Part shown: positions 15,538 through 24,721 of the stretch, in pieces | Layout of the letters: each line of letters opens with the position of its first letter | Numbering within the stretch: position 1 is the first letter of the stretch | Source of the DNA: Chloroflexota bacterium | GTDB taxonomy: Bacteria > Chloroflexota > UBA6077 > JACCZL01 | DNA: 64,000 bases | Assembly (NCBI GenBank): GCA_020845495.1 | Contig: JADLFM010000128.1 | Coordinates: forward strand, 310,001-374,000 | Reading direction: 5' to 3' | Translations under genes and position numbers: made by a program | The notes under the pieces: model-generated | The model's database searches: none | What the model was told of the DNA's origin: nothing | The model's input: the letters and a program-made list of their open reading frames with translations, nothing else

Positions 15538-17757
15538 GTGCTCGACCGAATCGTGCTGAAAGAGCACCAGATGTTCCTCGTCAGCGATGGCGCTGGCAAT
15601 CTGGTCGCCCGCAACACGGAAGGCCAGGGGCTGTACTGGAACGATACTCGCGTCCTCAGCCTCTTCGAGCTTCAAGTTGGGCCGGCTCCGCTCCAGCTCC
15701 TATCGGCCGCGAGCGAGCACAACTTCATGACGACGCTCCAGTTCGCCAATCAGATGTTCGAGCTAGCGAACGGCCAGAAGGTATCCGCGCGGTCGCTCAG
15801 CATTCGGCGCAACCGCTTCCTCTTTGGCGGGCTGCACGAACGCCTTGGCATCTTCAACTACAACCCGTTTCCCGTCCCGATGCGCGTCACGATGGCGCTT
15901 GGCTCCGACTTCCGGGATATGTTCGATATCCGCGGCTATGCCCCGCGTGCCAGTCACGGAACGATCGAGCGCCCGGTTGTCGATGGGCAGTCCATTGCGC
16001 TGGCGTACGCGGGCCTCGACGGCCGGCGGCGCGAAACACACATTCACTTCGACTGCCGCCCGGCGTCGATCGTCGTTCACGAGCCTGACCCCGAAGCCGA
16101 GACTGCCGCCGAGACGTTACCTGGCCTGAGCGGGAGCGGCGATCCGCGCGTCGACGTACCCATCGTGCCGCCGACCGCGACGGCGATTTTCGACGTCGTC
16201 GTGCCGCCCGGCAGATATGCTGCCATCACGACCCAGATCACGCCGAGTGTGGCTGGCACCTCGCCGCCGCTGGCTCAGGCTCCCTCCCTCGACGCCGCCT
16301 TCAGCGCGGCCCGAGCGTCGTATCGGCACTGGGAGGAATCCTGCACCCGGATCGTGACCGACGACGAGATCGTCAACGCACTGCTTCAGCGCTCCCTGCA
16401 CGATCTGCGGCTGTTGTGCGACCAGATCGAGGATGGGTACCTTCCATCGGCTGGCATCCCCTGGTTCAGCGTGCCGTTCGGCCGTGACAGCTTGATCACG
16501 TCGCTCCAGACGTTGATGCTCCAGCCCGACATCGCGCGAGGCACGCTCCTCTTCCTGGCCGAGCATCAAGGCCGTGAGGTCAACGACTGGCGCGACGAGC
16601 AGCCGGGCAAGATCCTTCACGAGATCCGGCTGGGCGAACTGGCGGCGCTCGGACAGGTGCCACACACGCCGTACTATGGGACGGTCGATGCGACCCCCCT
16701 CTTCCTGATCGCTCTCGGCGAGTACGTGCGCTGGACCGGCGACCGAGCCTTCGCCGAGCGCCTCCGCCCACATGCCGAGGCGGCCCTCCGCTGGATCGAC
16801 GAGTACGGTGACCTGGATGGGGACGGCTACGTCGAGTACGTGTCGCGCTCGGCGCGCGGCATTCGCAATCAGGGCTGGAAGGACTCGGCTGCCTCGGCCA
16901 CGCACCGTGACGGGAGGGTCGCCGAGCCGCCCGTCGCACTGGCCGAGGTGCAAGGCTACGTCTACGGTGCCTGGGTCGCCATGGCCGACTACTTCGCGTG
17001 GTTGGGTGATCCGGCGCGGGCGGTGGGATTACGCTCGCAGGCGGCGGACCTACGCGCGCGCTTCCTGCATGACTGGTGGGTCCAGTCCGAGCGCTTCTTC
17101 GGGATGGCATTGGACCGCGAGAAGCGGCTCGTGGAGACGGTCACGTCCAACATCGGGCACTGCCTGTGGACTGGCCTGCTCGACGATGCGGCCGGGCGGG
17201 TCGTCGGTGCGCGGCTCATCGGCGAGGATATGCTGTGCGGCTGGGGTGTCCGGACGCTCAGCAGCCTGGCTTCGTCGTTCAACCCGATGAGCTACCACAA
17301 CGGCTCGGTCTGGCCGCACGACAACTCGATTGTGATTGCTGGGCTGAAGCGCTTTCGGATGGACGCTGAAGCGCTGCGGGTCGCCGACGAGGTGCTCGAC
17401 GCGGCGATTCGCTTCCCTCTCTATCGGCTGCCAGAGCTGTATTGCGGGTTCGCGCGTGACCGCCGGTATTTCTCGATGCCAGCCCAGTATCCGGTGTCGT
17501 GCAGTCCACAGTCGTGGGCGGCGGGGAGCGTCTTCCTGCTTCTCCAATCGCTGCTCGGGCTGCGGGTGGACGTCGACGCGGAACGCGTGCTCCTGCGGCC
17601 CACGCTCCCGAACGGCGTCAACCGGGTGACCGTGGAGAACATGCGGGTTGGCAGCCAGCAGATCGCCTTCGAGGTCTTTCGCGATGGGGTAGCGACACGC
17701 GTCGACGTCACCCGTGCCGCACCACTCGGGGTGGTCGTCGAGCCGCCCGTCGGGTGA
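15538..17757 (+). CDS. Amylo-alpha-1,6-glucosidase (GDE-family)
   Basis: The 739-residue protein has an N-terminal beta-sandwich (about 1-200) that starts ILKEH-like as IVLKEHQMFLVSDGAGN, typical of the GDE_N_bis domain, and an alpha/alpha-barrel catalytic part (about 260-720). Conserved elements include FGRDSLITSLQTL, WKDSAAS, PHDNSIV and CSPQSWAAGS. The family acts on alpha-glucans or glycosylated compounds; actual substrates are poorly known, so it may be a glycogen debranching-like enzyme. AGGAGG sits 6 bp upstream of GTG 15538. It is convergent with murG, 50 bp apart. No signal peptide is seen, so it is likely cytoplasmic. Confidence 0.85.
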   Translation: MLDRIVLKEHQMFLVSDGAGNLVARNTEGQGLYWNDTRVLSLFELQVGPAPLQLLSAASEHNFMTTLQFANQMFELANGQKVSARSLSIRRNRFLFGGLHERLGIFNYNPFPVPMRVTMALGSDFRDMFDIRGYAPRASHGTIERPVVDGQSIALAYAGLDGRRRETHIHFDCRPASIVVHEPDPEAETAAETLPGLSGSGDPRVDVPIVPPTATAIFDVVVPPGRYAAITTQITPSVAGTSPPLAQAPSLDAAFSAARASYRHWEESCTRIVTDDEIVNALLQRSLHDLRLLCDQIEDGYLPSAGIPWFSVPFGRDSLITSLQTLMLQPDIARGTLLFLAEHQGREVNDWRDEQPGKILHEIRLGELAALGQVPHTPYYGTVDATPLFLIALGEYVRWTGDRAFAERLRPHAEAALRWIDEYGDLDGDGYVEYVSRSARGIRNQGWKDSAASATHRDGRVAEPPVALAEVQGYVYGAWVAMADYFAWLGDPARAVGLRSQAADLRARFLHDWWVQSERFFGMALDREKRLVETVTSNIGHCLWTGLLDDAAGRVVGARLIGEDMLCGWGVRTLSSLASSFNPMSYHNGSVWPHDNSIVIAGLKRFRMDAEALRVADEVLDAAIRFPLYRLPELYCGFARDRRYFSMPAQYPVSCSPQSWAAGSVFLLLQSLLGLRVDVDAERVLLRPTLPNGVNRVTVENMRVGSQQIAFEVFRDGVATRVDVTRAAPLGVVVEPPVG

Positions 17758-17807
17758 CGGCCGATTGGCGCACGCGTTGTGAAGGAGTTGCGCAGGGGTT
17801 CCGAAGG

Positions 17808-18914
17808 TCAGGCGCGGCGGCTCGCTCCCCTTCGCGCCCGAGTGTGCGCGAGAGCGATCAGGTCGCTCGCGATTCGCTCGGTGGCGTCGCGTGGCATCAC
17901 GCGGCTCAGCGCTTCGCCGAGCGCACGGCGACGTGGCGCGTCGGCCAGCAATCCGAGGACGGCGGCCGCCAGGTGCTCCGGGGCGAGACGTGCCTGGTCG
18001 AAGACGATCGCGCCGCCGTCCCGCCCGAACGCCCACGCGTTTGCTTCCTGGTGCGAGTCCGGCATCGGCACGATGATGGCAGGCTTCGCAAGTGCCGCAA
18101 GCTCGCTCAGCGTCGCCAGTCCCGCTCGCGTGACGACGATAGACGCTGCCGCTAGCGCGTGCGGCATCTCCTCCACCAGGAACTCGCGCTGCTGGTAGCG
18201 CTGCGTGAACGATCCAAGCTCTGGTCGGTCGACGCCGCGGCCCGGGCCGGTCAGGTGGAGCACCTGGCACGCCTCAACCAGTCGAGGTGCGGCAGCCGCC
18301 ACGATCCGGTTGAGACCGAGAGCGCCGGTGCCCCCACCGGTGACCAGTACCAGCGGCAGTTCTGCGTCCAGAGCGAGGCGGCGAACAGCTTCGACCGGGT
18401 CGCCGGCCAGGATGCGGGAGCGGACCGGATTACCGCGCAGGGTGGTTCGTGCCCATGGGAACTTCGACAGCGTCTCCGGGAGCGAGACCGTGATCTCGGT
18501 CGCGAACGGGACGAGCAGACGATTCGCGAGGCCGGGGATGACGTCCTGCTGATGGATGTGGACGGGCACCCTGAGCAGTCCGGCCGCCGCGAGCGGAGGG
18601 ACGCTCGCGAACCCGCCGGCCCCGAAGGCCACGTCCGCTCGGAAGCGGCGCACGTGTGCCATGGCCTCGCCGATGCCACGGACGACGCGGACGACGTCGG
18701 TCAGGTTCTGACGGTCCCAGTAGCGTCGGAGCTTGCCGGTCGACACTCCCACATAGGGTATCCCCTCCTCGGCGGCGAGGCGTGCCTCCGGGCCGCTGTG
18801 GGTGCCGACGTAGAGCATCTCGAGTGACGATACCCGGGAGCGTAGCTCGCTCGCGACCGCGAGGATCGGCGTCGCCGAACCGCCCGAGCCGCCGCCAGCC
18901 AGCAGAACTCGCAC
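17808..18914 (-). CDS. murG: MurG-like glycosyltransferase
   Basis: The 368-residue GT28 protein resembles MurG, which adds GlcNAc to lipid I to make lipid II on the cytoplasmic face. It begins VRVLLAGGGSGGSATPILA and contains GAGGFASVPP, VTGGGTGA and a C-terminal segment ending in RAGLATLSELA. In most MurG proteins the first loop is GGTGGHxxP; here the His position is Ser-Ala, so the canonical loop is altered. GTG 18914 was taken as start, with GGAGGGG just upstream; the open frame extends to 19055 without a better site. A TATACT hexamer sits about 40 bp upstream on this strand. The altered loop raises the chance that it glycosylates another polyprenyl lipid. Confidence 0.8.
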   Translation of the reverse strand: MRVLLAGGGSGGSATPILAVASELRSRVSSLEMLYVGTHSGPEARLAAEEGIPYVGVSTGKLRRYWDRQNLTDVVRVVRGIGEAMAHVRRFRADVAFGAGGFASVPPLAAAGLLRVPVHIHQQDVIPGLANRLLVPFATEITVSLPETLSKFPWARTTLRGNPVRSRILAGDPVEAVRRLALDAELPLVLVTGGGTGALGLNRIVAAAAPRLVEACQVLHLTGPGRGVDRPELGSFTQRYQQREFLVEEMPHALAAASIVVTRAGLATLSELAALAKPAIIVPMPDSHQEANAWAFGRDGGAIVFDQARLAPEHLAAAVLGLLADAPRRRALGEALSRVMPRDATERIASDLIALAHTRARRGASRRA

Positions 18915-18953
18915 AACCCCTCCGTGCCTCAGATGAGACGGACTCGCGGAGCG

Positions 18954-18959
18954 AGTATA
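18954..18959 (-). promoter_or_regulatory. -10-like hexamer TATACT upstream of murG
   Basis: On the minus strand TATACT lies 39 bp before GTG 18914. A good -35 box is not apparent. It fits the short-leader pattern shared by several genes here. Confidence 0.35.
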
Positions 18960-19071
18960 GTCGCGCGCAGGCTGGGGATTCCCCTCGCCCCGTCGTTCAG
19001 CCCCGAAGTCTCGGCCTCTCGCCCGCACATGGGTGAGAGTGTGTGGTGAGAGCATGCCCCGGCGCTGGATG

Positions 19072-19101
19072 TTGACACCCCGGCCGCCACGCCGGTACGC
19101 T
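19072..19101 (+). promoter_or_regulatory. Candidate promoter for the BldC-like/siroheme genes
   Basis: TTGACA at 19072-19077 is followed after 18 bp by TACGCT (19096-19101), a weak -10. The transcript would start about 60 bp before TTG 19166 of the regulator gene. Only the -35 box is strong. Confidence 0.45.
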
Positions 19102-19165
19102 TCCTAGGTCGGCGCAGAGTGCGGCGATTCTCCTACTTTCCCCCAGTTTTCCCCGGAGCCGTCGC

Positions 19166-19861
19166 TTGCCCGAAGATGGGTCTCACGTCCTCAACACCGC
19201 CCCCGAGGACGGTCCCTGGGTGAGCATGCGGCGCGCCTGTGAGATCCTCGGCGTGAACCAGTCCACCCTGCGTGTCTGGACCGACAGTGGTCGTGTGCCA
19301 GTCTTTCTGACCCCCGGTGGCCATCGCCGGTACCGCGAGTCCGACCTTCGGGCGCTGTCGGAAGTGGGTGGGGGCGTGCCAGTGCAGAGCGCGACTCAGC
19401 CGCTCTCGACGGCGCTGCTTGCGAGCCACGAGCGGTACGAGACGGTTGCGCGTCGAGCGCTTCAGTCGAGCCCCTGGTTCCGCCGCTTCGACGACGACGC
19501 ACGTCGACGTTTCCGCATGCTCGGTCCGTCGATGCTCGGGCTCTTGACCACCTACGTCGTCGCGACGAGCCGGACCGAACGCGAGCGATGTCTGCTGCGC
19601 GGCCGTGAGCTAGCTGCCGAGTACGGCGGAATGGCGTCTTGCCTCGGCCTGACCGTCGCCGAAGCGACCGAAGCGTTCTTGCTCTTCCGCAATCCGGTCC
19701 TCGAGGTGGTGCATCAGTGGCTGGGCAGCCAGCCATCTGGGCAGCGGCAGGCCGCCGAGACGCTCCGGCGCGTGAATTACTTCATGGATCACATGCTCGT
19801 CTCCCTGGCGACCGCCCATGAGCAGGCCCACGGCGGTTCGCCGGCGCAGGAGCCGTCGTGA
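19166..19861 (+). CDS. BldC-like HTH regulator with RsbRD-like helical domain
   Basis: The protein is 231 residues. Residues 18-66 form a MerR/BldC-type helix-turn-helix, with ACEILGVNQSTLRVWTDSG followed by the wing TPGGHRRYRESDL. From about 80 on, an all-helical domain resembles the RsbRD N-terminal domain also found in PucR-like regulators. The TTG start at 19166 has GGAG 7 bp upstream. Its stop overlaps the next gene by four bases (GTGA), so regulator and the siroheme-synthase-like gene are coupled. It probably regulates the adjoining tetrapyrrole operon, but no target site or ligand is visible. Confidence 0.75.
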   Translation: MPEDGSHVLNTAPEDGPWVSMRRACEILGVNQSTLRVWTDSGRVPVFLTPGGHRRYRESDLRALSEVGGGVPVQSATQPLSTALLASHERYETVARRALQSSPWFRRFDDDARRRFRMLGPSMLGLLTTYVVATSRTERERCLLRGRELAAEYGGMASCLGLTVAEATEAFLLFRNPVLEVVHQWLGSQPSGQRQAAETLRRVNYFMDHMLVSLATAHEQAHGGSPAQEPS

Positions 19862-20598
19862 CGGATACGATGGCCGGTCGTGACGCGAGCGCCATGCCAG
19901 AGGTCGATCCGAGTGTGTCTTCTGGCCTCGGTCGGGGAGAGAGGTCGGCGGCGTGCCCGGACTTCGGGCCGGAGGTGTACCCCGCGTTCCTGCGTCTTGC
20001 CGGGAGACGGTGCGTCGTCGTTGGCGGAGGCAGGGTTGGCGAACGCAAGGTGCACGGCCTGCTGGCGGCCAGAGCCGACGTGCTGGTGGTTGCGCCACGG
20101 ACGACGCCGGGGATCGACGCCCTCGAGCGAGCGAGCCGACTCGTCGTGGAGCGTCACCCGTATGGCGCGGACGTTCTCGACGGCGCCTTCCTCGCCTTCG
20201 CGGCGACTGACCTGCCCGAGCTCAATACCGCCGTGGTCGAGCACGCCCGCTCGCGCGGTGTCCTGGTGAGCTCGGCCGACGACCCGCCCGGGAGCGACTT
20301 CAGCGTTCCGGCGACGGTTCGACAGGGTGGCGTCACGCTCGCCGTCTCGACCGGTGGGCGCAGTCCAGCGTTCGCCCGCCTTCTGCGCCAGGAGCTCGAA
20401 GCATGGCTGACGCCTGAGCGGTGCGTGCTCCTCGATCTGTTCGCTGAGGTACGACGCGACTTGCTGGCGGCCGGCCGCAACCCCGGTCCAGACGCCTGGC
20501 GACGGGCCGCCAGCCCCGGCGTGATCGCCGCGCTCGCGGCCGGCGACCACGCTCGCGCACGGGAGCGGCTGCTCGCTGCGCTCGACTCGCGCGAATGA
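19858..20598 (+). CDS. Precorrin-2 dehydrogenase/sirohydrochlorin ferrochelatase (Met8/CysG-N type)
   Basis: The 246-residue protein shows the NAD-binding motif VVGGGRVGERKVHGLL, and SSADDPPGSDFSVPA in place of the family-typical VNVVDDPELCDF. This matches the N-terminal part of CysG (Met8p, CysGB), which oxidises precorrin-2 and inserts iron to make siroheme. About 35 residues precede the fold. GTG 19858 overlaps the regulator stop, so it is coupled. With cobA-hemD close by, it would complete a branch from uroporphyrinogen III to siroheme. Confidence 0.85.
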   Translation: MTDTMAGRDASAMPEVDPSVSSGLGRGERSAACPDFGPEVYPAFLRLAGRRCVVVGGGRVGERKVHGLLAARADVLVVAPRTTPGIDALERASRLVVERHPYGADVLDGAFLAFAATDLPELNTAVVEHARSRGVLVSSADDPPGSDFSVPATVRQGGVTLAVSTGGRSPAFARLLRQELEAWLTPERCVLLDLFAEVRRDLLAAGRNPGPDAWRRAASPGVIAALAAGDHARARERLLAALDSRE

Positions 20599-20769
20599 TC
20601 TGCCCTCCATCCTCCCACACCATGACCCGATCTTCCACCCCACGGTTGCGAGCATTCCCCGAGGTTGCTCCCTTATGACAGTCCCCTGTGCCTACGCAAT
20701 ACGAATTGCCCCCTGCCCGAACGATCGCCGCCGTTACCGCCGTGTGGCACTGGTCGAGTGGTGCACACG

Positions 20770-21714
20770 ATGACCCCGTCGACACCAACCCTGCCGGCCG
20801 TGCTGCGGGTGGCGACGCGCGGCAGCGTCCTGGCGCTCCGGCAGACCAACGACGTCGTCGACATGCTGCGCGCGATGCACCCTGAGATGTCCGTCGAGAT
20901 CGTCAGCGTCAGTACGCCGGGCGACCGCGACAAGTCGACCCCGCTGACCACGCTCGGGCAGGGTGTGTTCGTCAAAGGGGTCGAGGAGCAATTGCTCGAC
21001 GGGCGGGTAGACGTGGCGGTCCATAGCTTGAAGGACGTCCCGACCGCGCCGACGCCAGGTCTCGAGATCGGCGCCTACCCGCTGCGCGCCGATCCGCGCG
21101 ATGGTCTGGTCTGCCGGGTGGGCCGGAATCTGGCCTCGCTGCCCGAGCGGGCACGTGTCGCAACTGGTAGCCCTCGGCGAGCGGCTCAGCTCCTCGCGCT
21201 CCGGTCGGACCTTCAGATCGTTGCCGTCCGCGGCAACCTGGATACTCGCCTGCGCAAGCTCCGGGACGGCGAGTTCGACGGGCTGATGCTGGCCGTGGCC
21301 GGGCTCCAGCGGCTCAACCGCCTCGATGAGCTGGATCAGGCGTTCGAGGTCGACGAGTGTACGCCGGCAGCCGGGCAGGGCACCCTGGCCGTGCAGTGCC
21401 GCACTGATGACGCGCCGGTCCGGGCTCTGCTGGCGCGCCTCGACGACGCCGCGACCCGGGCTGAAGCGCAGGCCGAGCGGGCGTTTCTGGCAGCACTCGG
21501 CGGCGGCTGCGAGCTACCGGCCGGAGCAGTCGCGCAGGTGCACGGGAGCGTGCTCCACCTGATCGGCGTTGTTGCGTCGGCGGATGGCCGCTCGCTGGTG
21601 CGCGAGCGTATCGCCGGCGGCCTGGACGATCCGGCGGGTGTCGGGCGCGAACTCGCCGAGCGCCTCCTGCCACGGGCGCGCGTCTTCCTGGGCCCCAGTA
21701 TCAGGAGCGTGTGA
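20770..21714 (+). CDS. hemC: Porphobilinogen deaminase
   Basis: The 314-residue enzyme has the family start LRVATRGSVLALRQTN, the segment VHSLKDVPT and the cofactor-carrying Cys247 in LGGGCELPAG. It assembles four porphobilinogens into hydroxymethylbilane, feeding HemD. ATG 20770 is preferred over an open extension to 20665, which has no family similarity. The 171-bp space before it breaks the operon only weakly. The next gene starts just 1 bp after the stop. Confidence 0.93.
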   Translation: MTPSTPTLPAVLRVATRGSVLALRQTNDVVDMLRAMHPEMSVEIVSVSTPGDRDKSTPLTTLGQGVFVKGVEEQLLDGRVDVAVHSLKDVPTAPTPGLEIGAYPLRADPRDGLVCRVGRNLASLPERARVATGSPRRAAQLLALRSDLQIVAVRGNLDTRLRKLRDGEFDGLMLAVAGLQRLNRLDELDQAFEVDECTPAAGQGTLAVQCRTDDAPVRALLARLDDAATRAEAQAERAFLAALGGGCELPAGAVAQVHGSVLHLIGVVASADGRSLVRERIAGGLDDPAGVGRELAERLLPRARVFLGPSIRSV

Positions 21715-21715
21715 G

Positions 21716-23260
21716 ATGGCCGGAGCATCGCAGGCTGGACGGGTCTTCCTCGTGGGGGCTGGCCCCGGCGACCCCGGCCTCATCACGCTTCGCGCTGTCG
21801 ACTGTCTGCGCTGTGCCGAGGTCGTCGTCTACGACCGCCTTGCCGCGCCGGAGTTGCTGGCGTACGCACCGGCCAGGGCGGAGCGAATCTTCGTTGGCAA
21901 GGGTCCGCGCCAGCATACACTGAATCAGGACGAGATCAACGCACTCCTGATCCGCAAGGCCCAGGAAGGGCGGACGGTCGTGCGGCTGAAGGGCGGCGAC
22001 CCGTACGTCTTTGGGCGAGGCGGCGAGGAGGCCATCGCGCTCGACGCGGCCGGCATCGCCTTCGAGGTGGTGCCCGGCATCACGTCGGCCATCGCCGGGC
22101 CGTCCTGGGCCGGCATTCCCGTCACGCACCGCAAGGTCGCTGCCTCGTTCGCCGTCATCACTGGCCACGAAGACCCGACCCGCGAGGAGAGCTCGATCCG
22201 CTGGGAGGGGTTGGCGAACGGTCCGGATACGCTCATCTTCTTGATGGGCGTGGAGCACCTCGAAGAGATCGTCGCCAACCTGCGCCGGTACGGCCGCCCC
22301 GACGACGAGCCAGTGGCCGCGATCCGCTGGGCGACGACCCCGGAACAGGAGGTCGTCGCCGGGACGCTCGCCGACATCGTGGAGCGGGTTCAGGTAGCCG
22401 GACTGCGTCCGCCGGCTGTGCTGGTGGTCGGGCCAGTGGTACGGCTCCGGACGGACCTCGACTGGCGGTCTCGGCTACCATTGGCCGGACTGCGCGTGCT
22501 CGTTACTCGGGCGCGACAGCAGGCGAGCGCGTTGTCAGCGCGTCTGGCCGAACTTGGCGCGCAGCCGGTCGAGTATCCGACCATCGAAATCCAGCCGGTC
22601 GAGGATACGACGGAGTTCGACGGCGCCGTAGCAGAAGCCGATCGCTTTGCCTGGATCGTGTTTACCAGCACGAACGGCGTGGACGCGTTTTGGGAGCGGC
22701 TCGGAGCGCTCGGGCGGGACAGCCGCGCGCTCGCCCTCTCCCGAGTCTGTGCCATCGGGCCAAGCACGGCAGCGGCGCTGCTCCGGCGCGGCATCGTCGC
22801 GGACTGGATACCCGAGCGCTTTGTGACCGACAGCATCCTCGACGGCTTCAAGGCGTACGATCTGCGTGGCGTCGACGTGCTGCTTGCCCGCGCCGACATC
22901 GCGCCACCACTGCTGGCCGACGGCCTGCGACAACAGGGTGCAATCGTCACAGACGTGGCGGCGTACCGAACCGCTCCATCGAGCGAGAGCCGCCAGCGGC
23001 TCCTCGACGTGCTGGAGCAGCGCCGCATCGACGTGGTGACGCTCACCAGCTCCTCGACGGCGCGCAACCTGGTCGCGGGCCTCGGCGGGCGGCGCGATCT
23101 CTTGAACGGTGTGATCGTCGCGGCTATCGGGCCGGTCACCGCCGAGACAGCGTCTAGCCTCGGCCTCCCGGTCGACGTGATGGCCGACGAGTACACCATT
23201 GACGGCCTGGTGGATGCGCTGGTCCGTTGGGCGGCGGGGCGCGGCGAGGCTCCCGAGTAA
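21716..23260 (+). CDS. cobA-hemD: Uroporphyrinogen-III C-methyltransferase/uroporphyrinogen-III synthase fusion
   Basis: The 514-residue bifunctional enzyme has a methyltransferase domain (about 1-245) starting RVFLVGAGPGDPGLITLRAV, with VVPGITSAIAGPSWAGIP, and a HemD domain (about 258-514) starting LRVLVTRARQQASALSARL. HemD closes the hydroxymethylbilane ring with D-ring inversion; CobA adds two methyls to give precorrin-2. AGGAG lies about 9 bp upstream of ATG 21716. Together with hemC and the Met8-like gene it encodes a full path from porphobilinogen to siroheme. hemA, hemL and hemB are not in the window. Confidence 0.94.
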   Translation: MAGASQAGRVFLVGAGPGDPGLITLRAVDCLRCAEVVVYDRLAAPELLAYAPARAERIFVGKGPRQHTLNQDEINALLIRKAQEGRTVVRLKGGDPYVFGRGGEEAIALDAAGIAFEVVPGITSAIAGPSWAGIPVTHRKVAASFAVITGHEDPTREESSIRWEGLANGPDTLIFLMGVEHLEEIVANLRRYGRPDDEPVAAIRWATTPEQEVVAGTLADIVERVQVAGLRPPAVLVVGPVVRLRTDLDWRSRLPLAGLRVLVTRARQQASALSARLAELGAQPVEYPTIEIQPVEDTTEFDGAVAEADRFAWIVFTSTNGVDAFWERLGALGRDSRALALSRVCAIGPSTAAALLRRGIVADWIPERFVTDSILDGFKAYDLRGVDVLLARADIAPPLLADGLRQQGAIVTDVAAYRTAPSSESRQRLLDVLEQRRIDVVTLTSSSTARNLVAGLGGRRDLLNGVIVAAIGPVTAETASSLGLPVDVMADEYTIDGLVDALVRWAAGRGEAPE

Positions 23261-23323
23261 CCGAGGCGGAGCGGGCACCGGTGGCGAGCGAGCGGGGGGC
23301 GCCCTGGCGGGAAGAGCGAATGG

Positions 23324-23352
23324 TTTTCACTTCGCTGCGACCGGGCTATACT
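23324..23352 (+). promoter_or_regulatory. Candidate promoter for the D-2-hydroxyacid dehydrogenase
   Basis: TTTTCA (23324-23329) and TATACT (23347-23352) are separated by 17 bp. The -10 box ends 30 bp before ATG 23383, giving a short leader of about 25 nt. Confidence 0.55.
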
Positions 23353-23382
23353 GCGCCACATTGAAGCTGGGGTGACAGGGCG

Positions 23383-24381
23383 ATGGCGTTCACGGTTGTT
23401 CGGGGACTGCTCGGGCGTGGCGACGACGAAAGCGCGCTGGACTTCGAGCGCAGGACGCTCGCCGAGGTCGGGGCCGAAATCGTCCCCGTACCAGTGGCGG
23501 ACCGCGAGCAAGTCATGGCACTCCTGCCGCGTGCGGATGGGCTGTTCGCCTTCTCGACCATCACCGCCGATATGATCGCCAGGCTGGAGCGGTGCCGAGC
23601 AGCCGTCACGATGAGCCATGGCTACAACGGCGTCGACCTGGAGGCTGCGACGACGGCTGGTATCCCGGTCTCGAACCTCTACTTCTGCCACCGTGAGGTG
23701 GCAAATCACACCCTCATGTTCCTGCTCGCGTCCACCCGTAAGCTCGTCATGCTCCACAACGCGCTCAAGGAAGGCCGTTGGGAGCGCGAGCGCCAGCCGC
23801 CGGTACCGCCGCTCTACGGTCAGACCATGGGCTTGATCGGCCTCGGTCACATCGGTCGGGAGGTCGCGCGGCGAGTCCAGGCCATGGACATGCAGGTGCT
23901 GGCGTTCGATCCGATCGTCTCGCGCGAGCGGGCCGCCGAACTTGGCGTCGAGTTGGTGGACCTGGATGACCTGCTGCGGCGGGCCGACTTCGTCTCTCTG
24001 CATGTGCCGTCGAGCCCGTCGACCGTGCGGATTCTGAACGAGCGCACCCTCGGCCTGCTGAAGCCGACGGCCTGGGTCATCAACACGGCGCGTGGCGACT
24101 TGATCGACGAGGCGGCCCTGTACCGGGTGCTCGCCGAGAAGCGGATCGCCGGAGCCGCGCTCGACGTGTTCGAAGTCGAGCCCACGCCGCCCGAGAACCC
24201 GATCCTACGCCTCGACAACGTGCTGGTGACGCCGCACGCGGCCGGCTACTCGGACGAGGCCCTGAACGAAGGGCGCCGTCAGGGCGCACGCGAGATGGCG
24301 CGCGTGGTCCAGGGCTACCTGCCGAGCAATATTTGCAATCCAGAGGTTCGGGGCCGCACCCGCTTCGCATTCAAGGACTGA
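23383..24381 (+). CDS. D-2-hydroxyacid dehydrogenase
   Basis: The 332-residue NAD-dependent enzyme has the Rossmann motif GLIGLGHIGREVARR and the family catalytic residues Arg237 (NTARGDL), Glu266 (FEVEP) and His285 (TPHAAG). Its relatives reduce 2-keto acids or oxidise D-hydroxy acids such as D-glycerate or phosphoglycerate; the substrate cannot be told. It lacks the C-terminal ACT domain of the longer SerA enzymes, so a role in serine synthesis is not indicated. The start at ATG 23383 follows a -10 box by 30 bp. A 340-bp space separates it from the next gene. Confidence 0.9.
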   Translation: MAFTVVRGLLGRGDDESALDFERRTLAEVGAEIVPVPVADREQVMALLPRADGLFAFSTITADMIARLERCRAAVTMSHGYNGVDLEAATTAGIPVSNLYFCHREVANHTLMFLLASTRKLVMLHNALKEGRWERERQPPVPPLYGQTMGLIGLGHIGREVARRVQAMDMQVLAFDPIVSRERAAELGVELVDLDDLLRRADFVSLHVPSSPSTVRILNERTLGLLKPTAWVINTARGDLIDEAALYRVLAEKRIAGAALDVFEVEPTPPENPILRLDNVLVTPHAAGYSDEALNEGRRQGAREMARVVQGYLPSNICNPEVRGRTRFAFKD

Positions 24382-24721
24382 GATCGGGAGGATGATGCAT
24401 CGCGATGGCTTGGCGCACTGATGCGTCGGTGCCTCGGATCGCGGCGTGCGTGGCTCATCACGCTCGCCGCGAACGCAGCGATGGACCGTACCAGGAGCGG
24501 GCATGTTTGCCAGTCAACCCATGACTCCGAGGGCCAGAGGGGTTATGCCTGGGTGGCTGCGATAGCACCCAGGGATCGACTCAACAGCGGCGTGACACAA
24601 CCAGTGGGTGAGACAAAGACGATCTGATTCGAACGGTGCGAGGGCGCATCAGCCTTTGCACCGCTCATGTTCTGCTCGGCGTGGGGCGGGATGGACATCT
24701 CGCGCAAGGACGGAGGACGCG
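24382..24721. other. Intergenic region with a stem-loop
   Basis: The region has no convincing gene. CCTGGGTG (24548-24555) and CACCCAGG (24566-24573) form an 8-bp stem around a 10-nt loop, about 150 bp before the SBP start. A GATTCGAAC stretch near 24630 resembles a tRNA T-loop but lacks a pairing stem. I find no matching riboswitch consensus by eye. Confidence 0.4.

Noticed and set aside
22390..24003. A 537-codon antisense frame over cobA-hemD and the hydroxyacid dehydrogenase
   Set aside because: Both plus-strand genes show intact catalytic motifs. The antisense translation is Arg/Ser-rich without a recognisable domain.
24376..24400. TPP riboswitch (CTGAGA-like sequence near 24380)
   Set aside because: The second conserved block of the aptamer does not follow, and the binding-protein gene is 340 bp away.
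24625..24660. tRNA-like T-loop (GATTCGAAC) before the binding-protein gene
   Set aside because: The flanking bases do not pair into a T-stem, and no anticodon or acceptor arm can be drawn.
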